Shown: piece after piece, positions 54,841-64,000 of the stretch | How the letters are laid out: the number at the start of each line of letters is the position of its first letter | Numbering within the stretch: position 1 is the first letter of the stretch | Source: Cloeon dipterum | Lineage: Eukaryota; Arthropoda; Insecta; Ephemeroptera; Baetidae | Direction of reading: 5' to 3' | Assembly: GCF_949628265.1 (NCBI RefSeq) | Contig: NC_088789.1 | Location: 28,451,883 to 28,515,882 of the forward strand | Length of the DNA stretch: 64,000 nt | The notes under the pieces: generated by a model | What the model saw: only the letters and a program-made list of their open reading frames with translations | What the model was told of the DNA's origin: nothing | Databases searched by the model: none | Position numbers and translations under genes: made by a program

Positions 54841-57800
54841 TCAGCTGTGTTGCTGGCCGTTGACGAGCTCGCCGCCCGCCTCTTCAGAGCCGACGTGCTC
54901 GGCCAAGTGGTTGCTGTTGCCCGCAAACGAGAGCTGCTTGTTGCGCACCTCAAACACCTCCTGGATGGCTTGTTTGAAGCACAGAAAGTTGTAGTCGATC
55001 GTGCCTGAGGGACAGACGATTCAATTTTTAGAAAATAAATTTGGTGTCCTGTTTCGATCCCTTTGTTTGGCTAGGTGTCAGGTTTCCATTCATTAGAGCT
55101 GTCAAAAAGTCCTTGGTTCCCACACCAAGAGATGAAATTAATAGATCGAATTTCTTCAGCTTTCAATGATTGGTTTTTTGCTCTATGATTAGAGGAATGA
55201 TAGTGAATTTTGTAGACAAATTTGCTCAATAGAAAAAAATGGAAATTTGATCAGCTTTCTGAATATAGGCAGTTTTAGACGCTAAAATTAACTGGTGAAT
55301 TTTAATGCGGCTAAACACAGACCCCTTTCAAAAATCTGCAATTTTTGAAATAAGAAAAAATATCTTTCAAGACTCAAGAGAAATATCTTTTATCTTCTCA
55401 CTATTAAATTTTTATAATTTTTCTCCCCCCAGAAGCAATTAATTTCCTTTGCTAAAAAAGGGGAATGTAACCGGAAAAATTCGATTTTTCATTTTGGGGC
55501 ACTTTTGGTCAGAAGAATATGAAAAAATTGATCAGTATTTTAAAATAAAAATCACTATCATTTTACATTAATCATAAGCCACAAACTAACTCTTTGTGGG
55601 GAATTATTAACTTTTTAAATGCCAAAAACGAAATAATTTTAAATTAATCATGAAATTTTGGGCAATATTTTCTGAAACTCTTCAAAAATAGCAAAATATT
55701 CCTATAAAAATATTACCACCCCTTTTTTAAATTATATTAATAACCTTAACCTTTTTAAAGTGGTTCACAGAAATTGCTCTGAGTTATTTGAATGATTAAA
55801 ACGCAAAACATGGATGTTTTGTCAGCAAAAGGAGAAAAAATGCAAACCTTTTCTGTCAAAGTTGTCTTCCCGGAGGATGCAGACAAGGGCAAGAAATTTG
55901 TTGACCTCCCGCAAGTAGAGGATAGTGCCGTTGTTGAGCTTGATGATGCTGGAACTCTCATTGTCGAAAGCTGCGGTGTCCGTGTCCTCCTTCAGGCTGT
56001 CAGGAAAAACAAAAATTAATGCCGAGTCGAGCGGAAATAAATTTGAACCTACGCAAAAGGGCAATAAACTCTGTTGCGATAGTTACAAAAGAAGCGCATA
56101 ATTAACGTTGTTTATTGTTGCGAATGAAAGCGATTGCTCACCCGTAGATGCAGGACACGTCTATAACCACGTCGATCATGTCGCAGCACAGCTCGTAGCT
56201 CTGCATGTCCACCGGAGAAGAGTCCGTCGCGATGTAGATCTTCGACACCACGTCGTACAAAAATGCTTTCTCAATCGCAGAGTTCTGAAAATGCAGTTTT
56301 TTTATTTAAAAAAAATGATGTTACGTGAAAAGTTAACCCTAATTTCATATACTTTAGACCAAAAGTGCCCCAAAATCCAATTTTTCGAATTTTACTTGTT
56401 GCTTTTTTGAGCAAAGGAAATTAATTGCTTCCAGGGCAAGAGAAAAATTATGATAATTTAATAGTGAGGAGGAAAAAATAGTTCTTTTGAGTCTTGAAAG
56501 TTATTTTTTTATTTTTTTAAAGGGGTTTGTGTTTGGCCTTGTTAAAAATTCACCAGTTCATAGTAGCGTCAAAAACTGACTAAATTCAGAAAGCTGATTA
56601 AATTTCCAGTTTTTTCCTACAGAGCAAATTTATCTCAAATTTACTATTTTCGTCTGAAAATTTCAACTGGCCGTTGGAGAACCTATTATTTTTTTATTGG
56701 AAAAAACAAAATACCCTAAATTAAGTTGATTTATTCGAGAATCATCTCAGAAAAATTATTTTTCCATTTTAATAATTTCTAGATGATGCTTTAAATTTGA
56801 CAAAAGTCTGAGAATGTTTAGACTTTATATCCCTCCAAAATTTCGCTTCCTAAATACGCGTCCCACTTAAATCGACCTTGTGAGAGGGCGTAACTCGCGG
56901 AATATCTTAAAGGTGCCTGCGGTTCCCCAAAAATCCTGAAAAGGAGGAGTGAAAGATGCCAAAAATCTCGGGAAATTCAATTTTTTCTGATTTTTTTTGT
57001 ATAACCTAGAAAATATTTAGGATTAAACGGTTTGTAACAAATAATTGGTTTTGAAATTGTGTCGAAATACTTAAAAACTCAAGGATTGTGCTCATTTGAC
57101 AGCCCAAACAATGAAAAATAATTTATTGCACATCCCTATGTTAGGAAACACCACATTAATTTAGAATTTTGTTTTTTCATCCAACACAGGAGTGGAAATA
57201 AAAATTATATAAGCTCTAGGTGAAAAATTGACCGTTTTTGTTGATTACAGAGAAATTTTTTAGTGCATGATGGCTATCCTTAAGGAAAAAAATCGAAGTG
57301 TTAATTTTAATAATTTAAATTAGTATTTGAAAAAGAAAAAATTTAGCTTAATTTTTTTCAGCATGCAAAAGATAATCAAGATTTTAATTAAAATTTGAAA
57401 TTCCGCGTTGCAAATACTCACAGAGATCAAAATGTTGAGCAAGTTTTCTAGGATAGGAAGTTGGGGAATGAGTTTCTGCACGACTTTGCTGAAGGCTTCG
57501 AATATGCTGTGGTCGTAGATGGAAGTCTGGTGGAAGCTCAGGTGGATTTGGTCGTAGCCTGAATCTAAATCGTTTTACAAGGTTTCACCCGGAAATTAGA
57601 AAGAAGATTGATTCGAACCTAATTCTGCGAGGTTCTCGGAGGCTCTTTGGTGGATGTCGCGCTGAGTTTCCATCTTGAAGTCGTCCGACAGGCCGTCTAC
57701 TTTGTGGATGAACACTTCAAACTTAATGCTAGGGTTCACTTTGTAGCCTTTGGTCACGGTCTGGTGCAGCTTGGCCAGCGCCTCGATGTAATCGTCCTGA

Positions 57801-58708
57801 ATAATCAAGAAAATTGGTTTCAATTATGCAAAAAGGGGCAGACCCTGAGCTTACCTGCGCGTCGATCACAAAGACGAGGGCGCCGCAGCCGCCGAAAATC
57901 ATGTCAGAGTCAAAGTTGGGATCGAAAAAGTCGATCTGACCGGGAAAGTCCCAAATTTGAAACTGGACAAACGACGAGTTGGAGATGTCGTCTTTGATTA
58001 TCTTATTCGTGCTCTCGAGGAACAGGGTCTCGTTCGGAGACATTTTGTGAAACACCACTTTTTGAATCGATGATTTGCCACTCCTTAAAGTACATACAAA
58101 AATTATTAAAATATTTTTATTTTAATTAGAGGCAAAAGGGGATTAACCTCCTGAGCCCCATGAGAAGGATTCTAGGCTTCTGCTCGCCGGAGAGAGCGCC
58201 TCCAGCTTCTCCATCCTGGTCGTAACCACCGTAACCAAAGTCCTTAGGAAACGATCCCACGTACTGATCCTCGTCGTCTTGCTCAAATGACTGCGTGAAA
58301 AAGAGAAATAAGAGCTTTTTAATTCTGTTATTTCGTTACACCAACGATAGTTAAATCGGATTTAATTTGTTTGAAAAATATTTGTAACAAAAATCTTCAA
58401 AAGAATTTCATTAAAATGTTAAATTTATTGCTCAATAGTGTCACATGCAGTTCTTTCGATTAATATTGCTGGCATACCATTAATTATGGATTTGTCGCTC
58501 ATTAAAAATTGACAAACACAGTAATTTATTTAATTGTTATATAATATCTCATTTAATTTCGCTTGTGTTTAAACAGTGTTGACATTAAATCTAGAATTAT
58601 CTGTAATTATCTTAGTCATTAAATCGGCTTAGTAAGAATAATGCATTTATGTAGAGCAAACAAAGGCCGCTTTACATTGTGTCTCCTTTTTCAGCGAACA
58701 CTCACCAT
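54841..58708 (-). CDS. RagC-D: Ras-related GTP-binding protein C/D (RagC), TORC1 amino-acid pathway
   Basis: Exons in transcript order: 58706-58708 (ATG only), 58148-58290, 57855-58083, 57619-57796, 57422-57558, 56142-56284, 55848-55996, 54841-55004; 381 residues, the usual RagC/D size, all phases consistent. P-loop [14 protein letters not shown] (G1), switch area ending [10 protein letters not shown] (G3), [12 protein letters not shown] (G4-type), and the C-terminal roadblock domain ([40 protein letters not shown]). RagC/D pairs with RagA/B on the lysosome and recruits TORC1 when amino acids are plentiful. The N-terminal [20 protein letters not shown] is typical for insects. The C-terminal tail after FEVRNKQ is short and Gly/Glu-rich. 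Two introns carry family D repeats. TTTATT near 54657 could be the polyadenylation signal on the minus strand. Confidence 0.95.
55165..55535 (-). repeat. Dispersed repeat family D, copy 2 (inverted)
   Basis: Lies in the last RagC intron. It is the inverse of the copy at 46735-47135: AGAAGCAATTAATTTCCTTT, ATTTTGGGGCACTTTTGG. Confidence 0.6.
56320..56770 (+). repeat. Dispersed repeat family D, copy 3
   Basis: Lies in RagC intron 56285-57421. AAGTTAACCCTAATTTCATA, GACCAAAAGTGCCCCAAAAT, GCAAAGGAAATTAATTGCTT. Together with the inverted copy in the neighbouring intron it forms widely spaced inverted repeats in the same transcript. Confidence 0.6.
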
Positions 58709-59128
58709 TTTGCTGCAACGACGTGAACCCGTTAAAGGCGAACTCTTTTGCTTAAGAATTCCCGATGCAGCTGAATCAAAATCTAACCAACACTACCAAA
58801 TCTACGACGGAGAAGCAAAGCGAGACGAAATTATTCCGATTCCGGCTTCACAACACTTTACTTGTTTCGGATCCACCCCTATGTAATGTTTGTAGTCGAT
58901 CATATGATTCGGCCGGATGTTCTTGACTCAAATCAGTCTCCTTGAACGAATTTTGTCCATTATTCAATTAAGAAAAGTCAACATTTTGGATTTAAAATGT
59001 AATTTGTTATTTATTAAGTTCAAAATTGTTTTATTTCGAGGGTAAATACGACGGCGAGGTGCGAATTTGACTCAAATAACAAAAAGGGGGCGAACGCAAA
59101 CGGCGCGCGCATACTCAGCTCTGCTTCG

Positions 59129-59258
59129 AACCGGTTTTATGCATACACAAAAACCTGCAATACCGGTTAGTACCGAAGCATTAAAACCAAACCGGTTGTA
59201 CCAGTGGCTTCAGTTTCTCCACCGGTTCCGGTATTTAAGAGCATACAAAATACCGGTT
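59129..59258. promoter_or_regulatory. Five ACCGGTT sites spaced about 30 bp: candidate Grainyhead cluster
   Basis: CCGGTT cores at 59131, 59163, 59192, 59222 and 59253, two of them in full AACCGGTT (59129-59136, 59190-59197). Intervals are 32, 29, 30 and 31 bp. AACCGGTT is the known consensus of Grainyhead (CP2/LSF family). The cluster lies between RagC and the candidate first exon at 59290-59498. The intervening bases are not clearly repeated, so this is not a simple satellite. Confidence 0.55.
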
Positions 59259-59289
59259 ATGCCCATCTAAAGTACTCGGTGATGTTTAG

Positions 59290-59498
59290 AAACTTTAAAA
59301 CAATCTCCGTTCATCACTGTGTATCGAAGGCCGAGCGAGTCGAGCTCGACTCGAGCGAGCGAGGGAGCCAAGGCGAGCAAAAAGCAGTGAGAGTGTCGCG
59401 CGAGAACACACTTTCACGCGAATTTCTGCATAGCAGCCCTCCGCGGACGCGTCCAGACGCGTCCCCGTCCGAAGACGCCGGCCCACGCCATCTGAGCC
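59290..59498 (+). other. Candidate non-coding first exon of a gene running off the window
   Basis: A GC- and CpG-rich stretch (GAGCTCGACTCGAGCGAGCG, CGCGGACGCGTCCAGACGCG) ends CTGAGCC|GTAAGTAC, a near-ideal splice donor at 59499. No convincing coding sequence follows up to 64000, so the next exon is probably outside. The transcription start is inferred, not seen. Confidence 0.4.
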
Positions 59499-59947
59499 GT
59501 AAGTACAGTTTTATTGTTGATGGGTCGCGGAGTTTACCTTATATGACTCACCTGCCGCTGCTGCGAGCGAGCCACCCACACCTTGCTCAGGGCCGGTCCG
59601 CCCTAATTAGACGGGAGCAGTGATATGGAAAAGGCTGGGCCTTTATTCCACCGAGTGAGCGCGGAAGTGAACCGCTCGGTTTAGTTTTTGTTCGTTCGGC
59701 TATGTACCTGCTACTGTGACTGACGACGTTAAAGATTTTTCGTAACATATATTTTATCTCGCGAATTGTTTCACTGCCTCTGGTGATGGTCTGCAGTTAG
59801 CAGGTGATACAGACCGACGAGACGAGTTATTTTGGTGAGCAGCTTTGTTTTTGTTAATTTAAAAAAAATTAAATGGGATTTTTAATTTTCTCTCATTGTC
59901 AGTAAGTGTTCTCAATTTATTTCCCTCTTAAAGTGGATTGATTATGC

Positions 59948-60300
59948 GCAGGACAATAATTAAAAATTATTTGAATTTTTTTATGCTCGATAAACAATTT
60001 GTTCTACAAAAAATGGACCTTGCTGCATTAAAAATTCAATTTTTCTCGAAAATTTCCAGCGTTTGACCACATTTTCTTGGCAAATTTCCATTCCTCCCGT
60101 TGAGATCTGTCCAACAGCGTATGGAATCTTTCAGGGACACTCTTTGTTTTGAAATAAAATCAGATTTCAAGTACGGAGACAGTCCTCAATGTTGCAACCA
60201 CGGCTACTTAGGTCAATTTTGGCTTCAACTAAACCTTAAAAGATCAATTCATGCATTGGCAACAAGGATTTTCCAGGATTTTGCGGTATCAATCCTCTAG
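59948..60300 (+). repeat. Dispersed repeat family A, copy 4
   Basis: TTTCCAGCGTTTGACCACAT, GTTGAGATCTGTCCAACAGC, GGAGACAGTCCTCAATGTTG, CATTGGCAACAAGGATTTTC. Confidence 0.65.
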
Positions 60301-61794
60301 AAGCTGCCGAAAACGAGTCATAACATTATTTTTAATCAGAGATGATTGTTAAACTGTGCTGTCAATGTGTCAATGTCCTTATTGCGTCGGTTGAATTTCT
60401 GAATTTCAATTCGGTCACAGCATGACACATTATTTGATAGCATTATCTCGAGCAGCGGTTTTTTCTGCGATAACCTGGACGTGGGCAGCGTACTACGTGT
60501 TGTTTCCTCGCATAATTTCAAAACAGCCAGGTTGTCGCGTTAATCGAGCCCAGAAACAGAAACGCGATGCAATGAGAGAAAAAGCCTTGAGATTGTTCTC
60601 ACGATTAAATTGCAGCAGCTGCCGCCGCCGCGTTTGACGCTGGATTAGCGCGCGCCGAATTATGATACAATCTGCTGCAGATTTGCGCAAACCATAATAA
60701 TAATAATACAAAAGAAGTAGTCTGCTTTAATTGCGAGCCGTTTGACGCGTTCCACATTTTCGTACGTTTCAGCCTTGGTCGGCAAAACACTTTAATTGTA
60801 ATCATGCTGATCCTTGAATTCGTTCTCACGATTTTGAAACTTGAGCTAGCACACATAGAAAGTGGTTTTAATTAAATATTAAATCCGGAAGGCGGCTTAA
60901 TCAAGTCTGCAATTTGCTGCTTTGCTGATTGTGTGTGAGTCGTGGTTTGCAGTTGTAAAAAAATAATTAGCGGTGCAGTAATTATTGACTCGAAATTATT
61001 ATTAAAATACTAGAATTCCTTTTACTTTTTTTTCGTCCGGCCAATTTCCTGGTCGTTATCGATGTACTATTTTTAGAGCTCTCCGATTAGGTTTTGGAGT
61101 GACGTGTCCAATCGATTTGACGGACAGAAAGGAAAGAAACCGCTTTTGTTTATTCAGATTTACACAAAAGACAACTTTCGTTGGCTTTTACGAAAGCGCA
61201 TTTTATTCCTCTCTCTCATTGACACCGCGCGTTATAGCTGGCTGCACGCTGGCTGTTTGTTTCAGCTCAGGACGAAATCACTCTTTAATTAGCTCGAATG
61301 TGCTTTGTAAAGGCTCGTCGCCGCCATTATTCCGACTCAGCAGAGCAGCAACAAAAAATTACTTTGTAATCGGCAGGCTCTCTTTTGTTTCAAATAATCA
61401 AGAGTCTGAAGAGTCAGTCGGCCCTTTCTAAATCCAAACGCGAGCCACCACATCTCCATCTGTTCAGCGTCTTTTCGCTTTTTTCAAACTGTGTCATTCA
61501 TTGCAGTTTCAATGCATAATTCATTTCCTCGATCGTGGTGAAATCTCGACTGCATGACTAACAGGGAAGGAAATAAATTTAGAATCGCGTTTAAGTGATC
61601 ATCGAAGAAGCCGAAGAAGCATGAAATCTCTCCTCGAGCAGTTTCGCAAGGCACGCGTTTATTTATTTATTGTTTTCGAACTGTACGGTTTTGATTTACA
61701 AACATAAACAAAAACAATCAGTAAAGCAGACGGAACAAATGAGCTAATTCGCGAACACTTCATTCTCCGTCTTACCAGCTGGTTTTTTTACAAT

Positions 61795-62115
61795 TTTACC
61801 TCTCAATTTTTACCAATTTCTTGCTCAAGAAATGCAAGAAATTAATTGATTCCATTTTCCTCCTGTGAAAATCTAAAATTTGCGGTCGGAGTGGTCACAA
61901 TTTCCTCTTCTGTGCAGATTGTTTCTTTTAAATTGCCATTTTGCTGCCTCAATTTCTCCAAAAATTTATCTCTGACAATTTTTCAAGGTAGAAAATTATT
62001 GAAAACTGAGAAGCAAACATTGCCTGTAAGAAACTGGTTAGTAAAATTAAAAAAAAACGCTTTTTACCTTGCACTGCATTTTAAATTTTTTTAATGCGGT
62101 GTTTTTTGCAACCCT
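61795..62115 (+). repeat. Dispersed repeat family B, copy near 3' end
   Basis: TTTCTTGCTCAAGAAATGC, TCTAAAATTTGCGGTCGGAG, TAAATTGCCATTTTGCTGCC, GTAAGAAACTGGTTAGTAAA, TTTTGCAACCCTGC, in the same order as 2505-2795. Confidence 0.6.
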
Positions 62116-62715
62116 GCTGCCGTGCTTTGGCCAACAGCCGAAATCAGCCGGCAATTTTTATTTCTCAGTCAAGTTTAGAAGGAAAGAATAATATTTTCGA
62201 GTTCGACCCTGCTGGACCAGTTGAGACGCGATGCTGCGGCTTCCCGCGGCAGAAACCGCACGTGCTTATCGAATATCAACCTCGCGAGCGAGCGAGCTGC
62301 ACTGGGAAACAGACAAACAGGAGCTTTCATCGTTTCGCGTGCAATTAAACGCGCTGGGAAAACGACGTGAGAAAGAAAGAAAGGAAGATTTTATATTATC
62401 ACTTTCCTTGCGACTCGCGCGCGCACACAAAAGTGCTCCCGTGACCTGCATTTGCGTTTGCCTTTGCCAGACCAAATCAATGCGCATCATGATCTGTACA
62501 AGCCGCTTTTAGAAAGGACCAAACGAGAAACTCGCGCCCCGCAACTCGACTCGACACGTAGTCTGGAGATGTTTGTCGTAATCTCTTTAGCGAATCAAAA
62601 CTCGCGGCGGCCGACAGACTGCCAGGAATTTGGTCGGAATAAACTTTCCTCATTGCACTTCTTATTGTTCCTATTTTGATTGCAGTTGAGTTGATAACAA
62701 AAAGAGTTTAAAGTG

Positions 62716-63135
62716 GAATGATACTGGGCAACAATTGAAAATTATTTGAATTGTTGGATGTCATAAACAATTTGTTCAACAATTTGCAATAGTTAAAAAG
62801 GACCTTCCTGCAGTAAAAAATTCAAATTTTGCCAATTTTCTCCAAAATTTGCAGCGCTTGAACATATTTTCTTGGCATATTACGATTCCTCTCGTCGAGA
62901 TCTGTTCAACGGTGTATGCCACTTACTGGGGAAACTCTTGGTTTTGAAATTAAATCGGATTTCCAGTAAAGAGACAGCCCTTACCATTTGAAAAGCACGG
63001 TAACTTTCCAGCCAATTTCTCAAAAAATTACAGTGCTTCTTAGGTCAATTTAGGCTTTAACTGAATCCTAACGGATGAGTTTATGCATTGGCAACAAGCA
63101 TTTTCCAGGCTTTTGCAGTATCATTCCTCTTTAAC
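62716..63135 (+). repeat. Dispersed repeat family A, copy 5
   Basis: AAATTTGCAGCGCTTGAACA, CTCGTCGAGATCTGTTCAAC, AAGAGACAGCCCTTACC, TTATGCATTGGCAACAAGCA. Confidence 0.65.
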
Positions 63136-64000
63136 AGAGAAATCTTTCCTTCACTCAACAATGACAAGTGCGGGAGACGTAATTTCTGAAAGCGGCGCAG
63201 AGCAGGTGGATCTCCCGAGGGCGTAAAAGTGCGAACCCGTATATATCGAAATAGATTTTTAATTCACTGCTCTGGCTGTTGAGTAATTTCGCTCTTGATT
63301 TCTCGTTTGGGCGTTGCTGCAAAACTAGATAAATTGGGGAACTGACAAACTGACAGGCGAAGGAGCACGTTCCCGCCTTCTCACGCATTTTTTTGTATCT
63401 TTTTAATTCAGAGCTTCAGAAAGTTTCCATAATGAAATGACACTGTTCTGGACGTGCTTGGTCATTGCTTTTGTTTACTCTCCTTGCGTGACGTGGAAAT
63501 CAAGGCGCCGCGTTTGTGCGTTTCAATGAAATAAAAACGCCGGCCGTCAGTGTGTGTGTGAGAGAAAAGAGCCAAAGTTGTTTGATGCGTATAAGGGAGC
63601 GCAATTGTTATTCCCAGCAGCAGTAGAAGCGGCGACGGCCGTTGCTCAGGGCTGAATAATCGATTGCAAAATCAGGCCAACGACAAGTGCGTTTCAAACT
63701 CGATCGAAAGCAAATAAAAATAGACAACGCATTTTACTGACTGAGAAAGTTTGGCTCAAAAGTAAGTTAGTTGTCGGTTGAGCAGACTAGAAACAGAGAC
63801 GGCTAATTGCCACGCATGGTTTACGAGCGACATTTTGCCAAGGTCGCGCCGCAGCCTGCCATCCACACCTGCATTTAATTTTGCACTCGAATAAACTTGC
63901 CTTCATGTTTATTCGTTGGGGCCCTGCTGTGACGTGAGAACAACGCCACATTACTCCGTCCAAATCGCCAAAATTCTAGGCCACACCACGATTTTAGGCT

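Larger units (their letters stand above)
59499..64000. other. Presumed long intron/intergenic DNA, no gene seen
   Basis: I find no supported coding exon. It holds family A repeats at 59948-60300 and 62716-63135 and a family B repeat at 61795-62115. GC-richer spots at 59560-59720, 62210-62660 and 63470-63700 could be regulatory; the last has GCGTATAAGGGAGCGC near 63588, a possible TATA box of an alternative promoter. Confidence 0.4.

Noticed and set aside
59320-59623. Open frame through the CpG-rich exon near 59300 as coding sequence
   Set aside because: The frame runs straight through a strong splice donor and has the composition of a leader; no domain.

Overview
The window is nuclear DNA of an arthropod, almost certainly an insect. 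Genes are split by short GT-AG introns (mostly 50-100 bp). The AT-rich intergenic DNA carries small fold-back transposons. One gene is a clear CYP315A1 (shadow), an ecdysteroid-synthesis P450 known only from arthropods. I cannot name the order or species from sequence alone. All gene models below were spliced by hand from reading frame and splice-site phase; none is backed by transcript data.

Layout. 1-4356: two C-type lectin genes on +; the first has its 5' end outside the window, the second is a complete secreted protein. 5943-13124: CYP315A1, a mitochondrial ecdysteroid 2-hydroxylase, in eight exons. 14386-35414: a head-to-tail array of six BTB-BACK genes. The first ends after BACK; the other five add an acidic Pro/Ser/Glu-rich linker and a divergent PHR-like domain. 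They look like lineage-specific relatives of the BTBD6/lute type of Cul3 adaptor. The last four are mosaics of one another, which points to repeated gene conversion or unequal exchange. 36281-37558: a small secreted protein with ten cysteines and no recognised family. 37736-42027: an SLC5-family sodium-coupled transporter. 43845-54297: three single-pass membrane proteins that share a Cys-rich LRR N-cap: two long LRR receptors on + and, between them on -, a protein that keeps the cap but has no LRRs. 54841-58708 (-): RagC/D, the Rag GTPase of the TORC1 amino-acid pathway. 59280-64000: a probable promoter and non-coding first exon of a + strand gene whose body lies beyond the window, followed by repeat-containing presumed intron.

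Repeats. I see four copies of a roughly 400-bp palindromic MITE whose two arms each carry a CTCF-like motif, plus a different palindrome, a fold-back element, a 17-bp-arm hairpin insertion and at least five families of dispersed non-coding repeats. No tRNA, rRNA, CRISPR or viral element was seen.

The most unusual content is the BTB-BACK-PHR array and its mosaic structure. After that come the MITE-borne CTCF-like motifs, the LRR-cap-only membrane protein, and five AACCGGTT-like sites spaced about 30 bp apart ahead of the 59300 promoter.
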